A DNA stretch of 15,917 nt from Planctomycetaceae bacterium. Lineage in GTDB: Bacteria; Planctomycetota; Planctomycetia; Pirellulales; Thermoguttaceae. The translations under genes and the position numbers were made by a program. Below the pieces are notes generated by a model. That model saw nothing but the letters and a program-made list of their open reading frames with translations, did no database searches and was not told where the DNA came from. Where the stretch lies: NCBI GenBank assembly GCA_031278315.1, contig JAITKS010000424.1:1-15917 (forward strand), in the 5' to 3' direction. This document shows, piece after piece, positions 5,449-13,585 of this stretch (position 1 is the stretch's first letter; every line of letters starts with the position of its first letter).

Positions 5449-6855
5449 ATGTCAATGTCAAGAATAGAAATTTCCGCGTTGGAAATATATTCAAGCTCGA
5501 ATAAACTATTTGGTTTTATCAAAACAACGACCTTTAATTCGACTAATCGCAAATTTGGATTTACGCTTATTGAACTTTTGGTGGTCATTGCGATCATCGG
5601 CATTCTGATCGGTTTGTTGTTACCAGCCGTTCAAATGGCAAGAGAAGCCGCAAGACGAATGAAATGTTCAAATAATATAAAACAGTTGGCGTTGGCGTGT
5701 CATAATTTTCACTCTACCAATGAATTTTTCCCAAAGTGGACAGGATGCGGTTCAGACGGTGCAAGCGGCGGCGGCTATGCTGCAACAAGTATTTATTCAG
5801 GGTTTTCTGTTCAAGTTGGAGTTTTACCATACATTGAACAAGAAGCATTGTTTAACACAAGCGGTTTTCAATGTGACGGCAGCGGCAATATTGCTGCCGC
5901 AGCAGAACGAACTATCGCACAAGATTACGGATTAGACCCAAACGAAGGTGATTACAATAACTCCGCACAAAGGGCGTATTCTTCAGGAAATTCTGCAGGT
6001 TGTTTTCTTGTTAGTACGTTTTTAGTTGGTCCCGCTCTATTGACTACCGGAGGAGGACGAAATCGTGCAGCTCAGTATTCTGAAGTTGTCAATCTTGCAA
6101 AAGTAGTTATTCCAACTTTTATTTGTCCGTCGGAAAATCAGACAAAATATTATGCTGAATTTGATGTCAGAGGTGTTCGTATAGATCAACCCGGACTTGG
6201 TGCCGCTACAAATTATATGGCGTGCAATGGCTCTGGTACCGGATACAACTACGATAGCTGCGCTAGAACAAGCGATGGTATTTTTGTCTGTGCTGCAGCT
6301 AGAAGTTTTAATGATATTACCGACGGTTCAAGTAATACGCTTATGTTCAGTGAAGCTAAATTAGGAAACAGAGATATGGGCGACAATGGTACTTCTCATA
6401 CTGAACCTCCAGCTGTAAATCGACCTTGGGATAAAGTTGCGATGCCGGAACTCAGCAGTTCTTATGGTACTTCGCAAAGAACCTCTACTCCTAGAAAAGG
6501 ACTAATCGACGAAGAAGGAGACGACATTTATTTTACCGATACGACTGATTATGGAACGTTTATTCAGAATAATACGCAATCGTATTATGGTTCGCGCGGT
6601 TATCTTTGGGTTGTTGGAATTAGTCATGCGACTGGTTTTAATACATTTTTGACTCCTAATCCGCCTTTTCCTGATTGGGGAACTCGACAAGGACGCGGTA
6701 TTTTTGCAGCACGAAGTTATCATATCGGCGGAGTTAATGCAGGATGTGCTGACGGCTCGGTTTCGTTTTATCAAGATTCTATTAATCAACAAATATGGCA
6801 TCGCTTAGGAGCAATGAATGACAACGGAGCAATCTTGCCGAATGAACCGCAATAA
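5449..6855 (+). CDS. DUF1559 prepilin-type secreted protein
   Basis: A type II pseudopilin-like protein of the DUF1559 family, greatly expanded in Planctomycetota; its function is unproven, and it is assumed to be exported and anchored or assembled at the cell envelope. A 37-residue leader ends at the prepilin peptidase site KFG|FTLIELLVVIAIIG, with the conserved Glu at position 5 of the mature protein (E42), then a hydrophobic helix and REAARRMKCSNNIKQLALA. A Ser/Gly-rich middle and the C-terminal GGVNAGCADGSVSFYQDSI, with the DGSV motif, are typical. The length of 468 residues is on the long side. The start is supported by GAAAGGATAATAAAAATG. The next gene follows after 36 bp with its own strong ribosome binding site, so the two are probably co-transcribed. 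Confidence 0.93.
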   Translation: MSMSRIEISALEIYSSSNKLFGFIKTTTFNSTNRKFGFTLIELLVVIAIIGILIGLLLPAVQMAREAARRMKCSNNIKQLALACHNFHSTNEFFPKWTGCGSDGASGGGYAATSIYSGFSVQVGVLPYIEQEALFNTSGFQCDGSGNIAAAAERTIAQDYGLDPNEGDYNNSAQRAYSSGNSAGCFLVSTFLVGPALLTTGGGRNRAAQYSEVVNLAKVVIPTFICPSENQTKYYAEFDVRGVRIDQPGLGAATNYMACNGSGTGYNYDSCARTSDGIFVCAAARSFNDITDGSSNTLMFSEAKLGNRDMGDNGTSHTEPPAVNRPWDKVAMPELSSSYGTSQRTSTPRKGLIDEEGDDIYFTDTTDYGTFIQNNTQSYYGSRGYLWVVGISHATGFNTFLTPNPPFPDWGTRQGRGIFAARSYHIGGVNAGCADGSVSFYQDSINQQIWHRLGAMNDNGAILPNEPQ

Positions 6856-6865
6856 AAAGAAATAG

Positions 6866-6887
6866 AAAGGAGATATAAAGGAGATAT
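6866..6887 (+). promoter_or_regulatory. Tandemly duplicated ribosome binding site
   Basis: Two perfect adjacent 11-bp copies of AAAGGAGATAT (6866-6876 and 6877-6887) precede the ATG at 6892. The second copy places GGAG at a normal distance from the start; the first lies 11 bp further upstream. The duplication is seen directly; whether the extra site matters for translation is unknown. Confidence 0.8.
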
Positions 6888-6891
6888 AAAA

Positions 6892-7416
6892 ATGAATTAC
6901 TTAAATTGTTCTCACAAGAATTTTCTGTTGCGAAAGATCGTTTACTTATCGCCGAGCAGATTTTTACAATTTTTGTTTGTTTTTTCAAATTTACTGTTGT
7001 TACTGACAGGCTGCAGCAATAACCGGCTGCCGCGTCCCGATGATTTGCCGGCGATTTATCCGTGTAAAATTACAGCAACTTTCGGAGGCGTTCCAGTTAA
7101 AGATGTTCAAGTTGTTCTTATTGCAAAATCGGGAAACGAAAAATGGAAACCTTCAGGATTAACAAACGCCGAAGGACATGCTGAGCTTGCCAGCAGTTAC
7201 GGATTTAAAGGAGTTCCAACAGGAGTTTACACCGTAACTTTTTCGCTCATTCAAGAACCAGATGAAGAAGAAACAAGACGCGGCGTACCAAAAATGTCGT
7301 TGATCCCGTTAAAATATTCACAAGGAAAATCAACAGAGACCGTAGAGATAAAAGCTAAAAGAAATGAATTCTCTTTCAATCTCGACGCCGGAAGTGAACC
7401 ATTACCGAAACGATAA
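6892..7416 (+). CDS. Small lipoprotein with a carboxypeptidase-regulatory-like (Ig-type) domain
   Basis: A 174-residue predicted lipoprotein. A long N-terminal segment with a hydrophobic stretch FLFVFSNLLLLLTGC ends in a lipobox whose Cys is at about residue 41. The rest resembles the small beta-sandwich domains that often accompany DUF1559 genes in planctomycetes: CKITATFGGVPVKDVQVVL, SGLTNAEGHAELASSYGFKG and VPTGVYTVTFS, where a value is supplied, modified and followed by a G-x-Y-x-V strand. No catalytic residues are evident. It probably works with the pilin-like protein encoded 36 bp upstream, but that rests only on gene order. The domain assignment is by pattern, not by a search. Confidence 0.75.
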   Translation: MNYLNCSHKNFLLRKIVYLSPSRFLQFLFVFSNLLLLLTGCSNNRLPRPDDLPAIYPCKITATFGGVPVKDVQVVLIAKSGNEKWKPSGLTNAEGHAELASSYGFKGVPTGVYTVTFSLIQEPDEEETRRGVPKMSLIPLKYSQGKSTETVEIKAKRNEFSFNLDAGSEPLPKR

Positions 7417-7486
7417 AATAAACGTAATATTCACGTGAAATATTTTATTGCCGCCGGATTCGTCTGCATCTTTAAGAAATTTTTTT

Positions 7487-7529
7487 GACAGGATTGCAGG
7501 ATTGATAGGATTGCAGGATTGACAGGATT
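7487..7529 (+). repeat. GACAGGATT/GCAGGATT tandem array
   Basis: Five head-to-tail units alternate between 9 and 8 bp: GACAGGATT, GCAGGATT, GATAGGATT, GCAGGATT, GACAGGATT. The flanks TTTTTT on the left and TTTTTAAATGATAAAT on the right are matched, reverse complemented, around a single unit at 1494-1528, so the array varies in copy number at two sites of this window. It is non-coding and lies just upstream of element E4. Confidence 0.8.
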
Positions 7530-7545
7530 TTTAAATGATAAATGC

Positions 7546-7709
7546 GAACTAATCACTAATATTGAGACAATATCCGATCGCCCTTTCAGGACTTCGGTTT
7601 GGCGGGGACTTTTACCCGCCCCGCTGGGACGGGTTATAATCCTGTTGCCCTTTCAGGGCGATTTTAGTTTAAAACGAATACCGAAATTTAAAGTGTGAAA
7701 AGTATATTA
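7546..7709. repeat. Element E4: right half of a composite hairpin element
   Basis: Positions 7552-7709 are nearly identical to 1880-2037, from the sequence around TATTGAG through AATATCCGATCGCCCTTTCA, a GC-rich hairpin near 7613-7633 (with one mismatch), GCCCTTTCAGGGC at 7647-7659 and the end GTGTGAAAAGTATATTA. The left inverted end is missing. In its place GCGAACTAATCACTAATATT preserves fragments of the TTAGTGG-type element, so this copy looks like a deletion derivative of an E2-like element. The repeat fills the gap before the cytochrome gene. Confidence 0.7.
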
Positions 7710-7817
7710 CAAATTATCTAAAAAAACTTTTCGTGTAATTTCGTGTGCTTTGTGTTAAAAAAATTAGACATAGAAATGTCAAAATAAACAGTTACAAAAT
7801 ATTCAACCGATATAAAA

Positions 7818-10103
7818 ATGAAAAATTTAATTAATAAAAATATTGTCAAAGATCTTTTGATCTCGGCTGTTGGTTTTTTGATCGGCAGTATATTTGTGTT
7901 TTTTTTGTTAAACGATAATTTTAACGATTCCAATTCGGAACCGTTTAATTCTGCTGATCAGAATAAAGACGGCGTCATTAGTAAGAATGAATTTAAAAAA
8001 GTTCTTATTCAACAAGCTCGCAACAACAATAAAAAACTCAAAAAAGTTCCTAACTCGAACATATCATCACCAACCGTACCGTTTATTTCGTTTAATTCCG
8101 CCGACAAAAATAACGACGGTAACATCGACAAAAAAGAATTCCGGCAAATACTCGCCGCAAATTACAAAAACGGACAATTTATCAATCCGCCGATTTTGCA
8201 AAGTAATCAAAATAATCAACACGATAATTGTCCTATTCCCGATATGCCGCCCGATGTTTGTCCTGATTCAGGTTTTGTACGGCAAGGCGGAAACAAATCG
8301 GTAATGCAAAAAAGTCCAACCGCATTAGCTGCAATTCGTGAAGGTACAATTGTTCTTGTTTCATTACGTGATATTAATTCCGTTGGAGTTATCGATACAT
8401 TGCAAAATAAATTTGTTCGATACATTCCAGTCGGCAACCTGCCGCATGGAATTACAGTTAGTCAAGACGAAAAATATTTATACGTAACAAGCGGCGAATA
8501 CTACGGACAAGTTCAAATTATTGATATTGATTCCGGCACAATCTTGAAAGAATCACAAGCCGGACATACTCCCGTCGGAATTACAATTACACCGGACGGT
8601 CAAAGACTTTTTGTATGTAATCGATTTAGCGGAGATGTTTACGAATACACATTACCAACATTGTCAATTCTACGCCGAATAAAAGTAATCCGTGAACCAA
8701 CCGCTATTGCTGTCTCGCCGGACGGTAAAAGAATTTTCGTTGCAAACTCTCAACCAAACGGCTTAAATAATTATCCAGATCAACCCGATAAAAAACCAGA
8801 CGTTGCCGCCGAAATCTCAATCATAAATACTGAAAACGGTGAAACAGAAAATTTAAGATTGCCAAAAGGAAGCTGCAACATAAACGGAATTTGTGTTGCG
8901 CAAAATGGTAATTATGTCTATTTGACACATCTGATTTCACAATATTGGAACAGTACAGATAAATTAGATTCCGGTCAAATGAATATCAACGCAATTAGTT
9001 TTATCAACTTGAAAGAACTAACGGAAAAAAATAATCGGCAACTAATCACAATCACATTAGACGACCAAGAACTCGGTGCAGCTAATCCTTACGGAATTAC
9101 AACAAACGAACAACAAATTTTCATTACAACCGCAGGAACAGACGAATTGATCGTAATCGATAAAGAACTATTACACAAAAAAATTAATGAAACGATAACA
9201 AATGATCTCTCAACAAATCTCTCAACAAATTTTTCAATAAATCTTTCGGCAAATTTTACTTTTCTCAATGGTATCAAAAGGCGAATCAAATTATCAGGTA
9301 AAGGCGCAAGATCGATTGTTAGTGCCGGTCAAAAAGTATTTGTAGGATTATTTTTTAGCGATACAATTCAACGTTTAGATTTCAATGACTGCAGTGAGAT
9401 TTCTTTGTCTGAAATAAGTATTGGTAAAAAAACTGATGAACTATCATTACAACGAGCCGGAGAAATGTACTGGAACGATGCGGCATTATGTTATCAACAA
9501 TGGCAAAGTTGCGCTAGCTGCCATCCCGATGCAAGAATAACCGCTATGAATTGGGATTTACTTCACGACGGCGCAGATAATCCGAAAAATACAAAGAGTC
9601 TTATTTTAAGTCATCAAACACCGCCGACAATGTGGCTCGGCGATAGAAGACACGCAATGCAATGCACTCGTACAGGATTCAGATTTATTATGTTTCAAAC
9701 GCCGTTACGAGAACCTTGTTTTGCAATCGATGAATATATAAAAACTCTAAAACCGGTAATGAGTCCGTACTTAGCCGATGGTAAATTATCGGCGAAGGCT
9801 GAACGAGGAAAAAAATTATTTAACGATAAAAAAACCGGATGTAATTCTTGCCATAGCGGTCAATATTTTACCGATTTGAAAATGTACGACGTCGGAAGTG
9901 AAGACCAATATTGCAATCAAAAATTATTCGATACGCCTACATTAATCGAAGTATGGCGAACCGCTCCATACATGCACGACGGACGATACAAAAGTATTAA
10001 AGATGTCCTAAAAAAAGGTAAACACGGAAAAGAAAATGGAAACCTAGAACAATTGACTGATTCACAATTAGATGACTTGGCCGAATACGTTTTATCATTA
10101 TAA
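7818..10103 (+). CDS. Membrane-anchored EF-hand / beta-propeller / di-heme c-type cytochrome protein
   Basis: A 761-residue exported protein with three parts. Residues 12-32 form an N-terminal membrane anchor. Two EF-hand loops follow, DQNKDGVISKNE (47-58) and DKNNDGNIDKKE (96-107), both with the acidic residues needed to bind Ca2+. Residues 165-530 read as a YVTN/YncE-type beta-propeller with blades such as VGNLPHGITVSQDEKYLYVT and AIAVSPDGKRIFVANS. The C-terminal third has two haem-attachment motifs, CASCH (565-569) and CNSCH (675-679), and the APYMHDGRY segment with the probable distal ligand M719, as in MauG and bacterial cytochrome c peroxidases. It is likely an extracytoplasmic redox protein; the electron donor and substrate are unknown. 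A Ser/Asn repeat lies at about 460-478. The ATG is preceded by a repeat motif and no ribosome binding site. The convergent neighbour is unrelated. Confidence 0.85.
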   Translation: MKNLINKNIVKDLLISAVGFLIGSIFVFFLLNDNFNDSNSEPFNSADQNKDGVISKNEFKKVLIQQARNNNKKLKKVPNSNISSPTVPFISFNSADKNNDGNIDKKEFRQILAANYKNGQFINPPILQSNQNNQHDNCPIPDMPPDVCPDSGFVRQGGNKSVMQKSPTALAAIREGTIVLVSLRDINSVGVIDTLQNKFVRYIPVGNLPHGITVSQDEKYLYVTSGEYYGQVQIIDIDSGTILKESQAGHTPVGITITPDGQRLFVCNRFSGDVYEYTLPTLSILRRIKVIREPTAIAVSPDGKRIFVANSQPNGLNNYPDQPDKKPDVAAEISIINTENGETENLRLPKGSCNINGICVAQNGNYVYLTHLISQYWNSTDKLDSGQMNINAISFINLKELTEKNNRQLITITLDDQELGAANPYGITTNEQQIFITTAGTDELIVIDKELLHKKINETITNDLSTNLSTNFSINLSANFTFLNGIKRRIKLSGKGARSIVSAGQKVFVGLFFSDTIQRLDFNDCSEISLSEISIGKKTDELSLQRAGEMYWNDAALCYQQWQSCASCHPDARITAMNWDLLHDGADNPKNTKSLILSHQTPPTMWLGDRRHAMQCTRTGFRFIMFQTPLREPCFAIDEYIKTLKPVMSPYLADGKLSAKAERGKKLFNDKKTGCNSCHSGQYFTDLKMYDVGSEDQYCNQKLFDTPTLIEVWRTAPYMHDGRYKSIKDVLKKGKHGKENGNLEQLTDSQLDDLAEYVLSL

Positions 10104-10129
10104 AATTAATTCCGTGCGGTGAATTGATT

Positions 10130-10157
10130 CCGTGTGCGGCGAGTTCACCGCGCACGG
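10130..10157. terminator. Hairpin between convergent genes, possible bidirectional terminator
   Basis: CCGTGTGCGG (10130-10139) pairs with CCGCGCACGG (10148-10157), a 10-bp stem with one G-U wobble and an 8-base loop. It lies 26 bp past the cytochrome stop and about 70 bp past the stop of the convergent gene. No T-run follows on either side, so intrinsic termination is uncertain. An upstream partial copy, CCGTGCGGTGAA at 10112-10123, could form an alternative stem with TTCACCGCGCACGG. Confidence 0.45.
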
Positions 10158-10228
10158 CAATATTAGAGATACCCATTCGGGGTAAAAGACAAAATTCTAC
10201 TGAAATATTACATCGATTCTAGTCGGTT

Positions 10229-11269
10229 CTAGTTTTGTTTGGTGTCAATCTCTGGTATTGAATTTGTTTTGTTTTTTGATTCTTCATTTTGTTTTTCTTC
10301 TTTGTAGAAGTCTTCTACTGTTTTATTTTCGGCAGCAAATACTTCTTGGTAACGAGGCGGTTTGTGATAGATTCTTTTGAACCGAGTTGCAATGTCGGCG
10401 TCGGCTTTACTTAGTTTTGCGATTTTCGCCCATTTTGCTGCAAATATCGACACGCGGTCTTCCTCAATTTTTGCCAACTCAAGCTCACGGCATACTTCAC
10501 CTAGATAAGCGTTATCTTTCATATATTTCGCATGAGCAATACAATATTCACAACTCAATTTTATTTCACTCTCACAAGGTTTGATCAAATAATTATTGCT
10601 TGAATTTACAATTTTCATGTCTTTTGTACACGGCGGTATTTCATTAACATTAATACTATCTCTCAAAGTTGAAACACAAACTCCATTTTCTACTTGATAA
10701 TCCCATAACGCTTTTGATTCAGCAAGCCGGCGTACTGAATCGTCGTGTAACTTCTGCAATTCATCAACTCGTTTTTTTGCTGCTGTTGCGATTTCCGCTG
10801 CGTTTCGTGCTTGTAATTGTTCCCAAATTGCATGATTCAAAACCTGCTGATACTCCCATGACATCACCGCCGCAGGAAAACCGCGTTTGATATTAAGATA
10901 ACCATGCTCGTCATAACCGCGTTTAACTGCCGGTGCAATATCTTTCCACGTATTACGATACCAAAATTTCGCTTGACTAGGTCCATGAATATATTGATAC
11001 TCATGACCATAATCAGCTAAATGTTTTGAACAACGCTGACAATACGGATCACTACAACTTCGATGCGGACATTTACTCTCTTCTTCGAGTATCTGCTGAC
11101 GCCGTAATGTCCACGAACCCGAATGAATACCGGCATGGAAATCAACCTCACCTGTCGGATCATACCTATAAAATTGCGGACGATGCGGATAAAGCGGACC
11201 CTGACCAAAACACAAAGGCGAAAAAAATATCACCGAAAATATACACACAAAAAATAATATCCGTTTCAT
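10229..11269 (-). CDS. Cysteine-rich secreted protein of unknown function
   Basis: I do not recognise this 346-residue protein. Residues 1-22, MKRILFFVCIFSVIFFSPLC followed by FG, form a Sec signal peptide with probable cleavage before QGPLYPHRP, so it is likely periplasmic or surface-located. A cluster C67, C72, C77, C80 (CPHRSCSDPYCQRC) looks like a zinc- or disulfide-stabilised knot; further cysteines at 198, 214, 232, 240, 243 and 260 may form disulfides. Residues 150-195 (AAEIATAAKKRVDELQKLHD and onward) are predicted helical, possibly coiled coil. The tail from 315 is highly charged and Lys/Glu/Asn-rich. CxxC pairs at 77-80 and 240-243 without haem His (no CxxCH) argue against a c-type cytochrome. 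Only weak translation-start signals precede the ATG (GAGTAGATAATAAAATG). It is convergent with the cytochrome gene and divergent from the TIGR03009-type gene. Confidence 0.7.
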   Translation of the reverse strand: MKRILFFVCIFSVIFFSPLCFGQGPLYPHRPQFYRYDPTGEVDFHAGIHSGSWTLRRQQILEEESKCPHRSCSDPYCQRCSKHLADYGHEYQYIHGPSQAKFWYRNTWKDIAPAVKRGYDEHGYLNIKRGFPAAVMSWEYQQVLNHAIWEQLQARNAAEIATAAKKRVDELQKLHDDSVRRLAESKALWDYQVENGVCVSTLRDSINVNEIPPCTKDMKIVNSSNNYLIKPCESEIKLSCEYCIAHAKYMKDNAYLGEVCRELELAKIEEDRVSIFAAKWAKIAKLSKADADIATRFKRIYHKPPRYQEVFAAENKTVEDFYKEEKQNEESKNKTNSIPEIDTKQN

Positions 11270-11909
11270 TTTATTATCTACTCGTTTATGGTTGTTTATT
11301 GTTACTAAATAAATTTGAACTAATTGTTAAAACCGTAAAAATACAATCTTCAATTAAGAATCTTATACAACTCATACAATAAAATTCGGCGGTTTATAAA
11401 AGTAAATAAACACACAAACCGAAAATTAAAATGAGTACAGTCTAAAATGATCCTAGGTTATTATTACAAAAAAGCAAAAAAATATTCATAATATTTTTCA
11501 AAAAAATAATCAGACAAAACAACCGCATTACAACAACAATAAATTATTTCACTGATATATTAAAAAAATTCTACCGAAATATTATTTTTTGAAAAATTCC
11601 TCTTTACACGAATAGAAAAAATTTGTAACATCCGCATTCATTGTTGTCAGAGTTGTCTAATTACGGCTTACACCAAACACGTTATACGCATCGTAATATG
11701 AATTTCGGTGATATAAAAACTATTCATTTAAAAGCCTGATTTCCGATATGTAATCAAACGGTTCAAATCGAAAATTCAAATGAGAACAGTTTATAAACTA
11801 TCACATTTTAATTTTCGATTGCTGCCTAAAACTTCCTACTTCCTGCCGCCAGATTACAAAAAATTCAATGCGAACAGGTTGAAATTTTTAACATTCAGAT
11901 CAAATCAAA
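11270..11909. other. Divergent intergenic region with imperfect direct repeats
   Basis: About 640 bp of AT-rich DNA between two divergently transcribed genes for secreted proteins. It contains no supported gene. Two imperfect 33-bp direct repeats match at 26 of 33 positions (11418-11450 and 11767-11799, sharing CGAAAATT, AAATGAG and ACAGT). A copy of TTATTTCACTGATATATTA lies at 11544-11562, followed by a degenerate copy at about 11568-11586. No confident promoter could be assigned to either gene. Confidence 0.6.
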
Positions 11910-13445
11910 ATGAAATTTACATTCACTATATTTATTGGAATTACATTATCATTTGTTGCAATATCATTTGTTGCAATTGGTTTTGCCCAACAACCAACAT
12001 CGACATTTTATCAACCGAAAAACAACGAAACATTACAAGTCCTGCCGATGCAAACACCTCCCAAAAACATTACGTCTAACGGTGTTGTGATATACCAAAA
12101 TCAACCTACACAATTAACTCAACCGGTACAAGGATTCAATTCGCCCTTCCCGACTAATCTTGCTCCGCCATCCGAGCCTAATCATAATCTTAATCCAAAT
12201 CAACCCTCATATCCGACACAACCCTCACATTCGACTCAACCGTCATATCCGTCATCGCAACCGTCATCTAATCAATTTCAACCTAGAATTAATCAGCCTA
12301 ATCCATATCAGCCCAATACAGCCGATAACAGATTGCCGCCAAATAGAATTAATAATAACAGTAATAATAATAGTAACGGTAATAGTAATAATAACGGTAA
12401 TAATAACAGTAACAGTAACGGTAACGGTAACGGTAACATCAATGTTAATGGTAATAAAGTCACAACAAACGGATCAAATAATGGAATAGTCCGAGTTGCC
12501 GATAACAGTACAGGACGTTTTGTTGGTCATTCGTCGCCTGCGGTACGGGTTCATCCTTTTATTTTGAATCCCGAAGAGCAACGCGATCTCGACGATTTCT
12601 TACTACGATGGGAAAAATATAGCGAAACAATAAATAATTACGAAATTGATTTTAACGCATTTTTTTATGATCCAACTAATCCTTTATCGCCGCCTGTAAC
12701 TAGCAGCGAACCACAACTAAAACCGCTTAAAATTATGTTCGGATATTTTAAATTTGTAGCACCGAAAAAATTTGTTTATCACGTTGAAGGCGAATGGATA
12801 CAAAAAGAACGAATTAGATATATCGATCAAGAAGCAACACCAAACATTTTAGCCGAAAAAACAATCATCGATGGACAAACACTATTCTTTTATGATTTCA
12901 CCGCAAAAAAAGTTACACAGTATAGAATGACGTCCGAAGAGTTAAACCGTACAATTGGAAACGGACCTTTCCCTTTAATTTTCGGTGCAAAAGCCGGCGA
13001 TATGAAAAAACGATTTAGTATGAAAATCGTTACAAATCCAGATTATCGAGATAAAGAAGTTTGGCTCTGGGCTGTTCCGCTTTTGCCGGACGATCAAAAA
13101 GAATTTGTCAAAATAGAAATTCGTTTAGATAAACGCACATTAAACGCAATGGCTCTAAAACGAATCGATCCGAATGAAAAATCATACACGACTTACACAC
13201 TTCACAATCCAAAAATCAACAACCGGTTCCTCCCAATAAGCGACATATTCAAACCAGATATCCCGCGCGGTTGGAAACACGAAATTCAAGATCAATTACA
13301 ATCTAATATGAATCCGAATATGAATCCAAATGTAAATCCGAATATGAATCCGAATATGAATCCTACGCCGTTTTCTTCTACATTAAATAAATCGCCCAAT
13401 GCCGTTACTCAACCTCGTCAAGAAATCAATTTGTACAAACCATAA
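11910..13445 (+). CDS. TIGR03009-type planctomycete secreted protein with Asn-rich linker
   Basis: A 511-residue exported protein. The signal peptide spans residues 1-27 (ending IGFAQQ). A disordered linker from 28 to about 200 is rich in Pro/Gln/Ser and then in Asn/Ser/Gly. A folded domain of about 223-460 carries landmarks of the planctomycete TIGR03009 family: DDFLLRWEKYSETINNYEIDF, YFKFVAPKKFVYHVEG, TIIDGQTLFFYDFTAKKVTQ, GNGPFPLIFGAKAGDMKKRF, EVWLWAVPLL and KIEIRLDKRTLNAMAL. The domain recalls LolA-type lipoprotein-carrier folds, but its role is unknown. A tail at 466-486 repeats MNPN. The signal peptide itself contains a tandem SFVAI-SFVAI duplication, encoded by a 15-bp repeat. No ribosome binding site is evident before the chosen ATG, which is the one that gives an intact signal peptide. 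It stands alone. Confidence 0.82.
   Translation: MKFTFTIFIGITLSFVAISFVAIGFAQQPTSTFYQPKNNETLQVLPMQTPPKNITSNGVVIYQNQPTQLTQPVQGFNSPFPTNLAPPSEPNHNLNPNQPSYPTQPSHSTQPSYPSSQPSSNQFQPRINQPNPYQPNTADNRLPPNRINNNSNNNSNGNSNNNGNNNSNSNGNGNGNINVNGNKVTTNGSNNGIVRVADNSTGRFVGHSSPAVRVHPFILNPEEQRDLDDFLLRWEKYSETINNYEIDFNAFFYDPTNPLSPPVTSSEPQLKPLKIMFGYFKFVAPKKFVYHVEGEWIQKERIRYIDQEATPNILAEKTIIDGQTLFFYDFTAKKVTQYRMTSEELNRTIGNGPFPLIFGAKAGDMKKRFSMKIVTNPDYRDKEVWLWAVPLLPDDQKEFVKIEIRLDKRTLNAMALKRIDPNEKSYTTYTLHNPKINNRFLPISDIFKPDIPRGWKHEIQDQLQSNMNPNMNPNVNPNMNPNMNPTPFSSTLNKSPNAVTQPRQEINLYKP
12347..12450 (+). repeat. In-frame trinucleotide microsatellite coding for Asn/Ser/Gly
   Basis: About 100 bp made almost wholly of AAT, AAC, AGT and GGT triplets, with nested runs such as AGTAACGGTAACGGTAACGG. 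It codes for an Asn-dominated linker (residues about 147-182) of the TIGR03009-type protein. Because it is a triplet repeat, length changes would keep the frame, so the linker length can drift between strains. Confidence 0.85.
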
Positions 13446-13585
13446 ATTACGTAAATATGAGATATTGAAAAATCGAATAAGGATTTTATACTATTCAGCG
13501 GCGTTAATATTCTTATGCCAATTACAGTGATACGTGAATTGAAAAATGAAACGTACAAGTTGTTGACAAGTCTAATCGGAATTAT

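Noticed and set aside
11780..12079. Plus-strand open frame overlapping the start of the TIGR03009-type gene
   Set aside because: It overlaps the well-supported signal-peptide gene in another frame, has no start signal and shows no family features.
12160..12489. Open frame with HIR/ITV repeats in another frame of the TIGR03009-type gene
   Set aside because: It is the shadow of the Pro/Gln/Ser and Asn-rich repeats; its repetitiveness mirrors the microsatellite.
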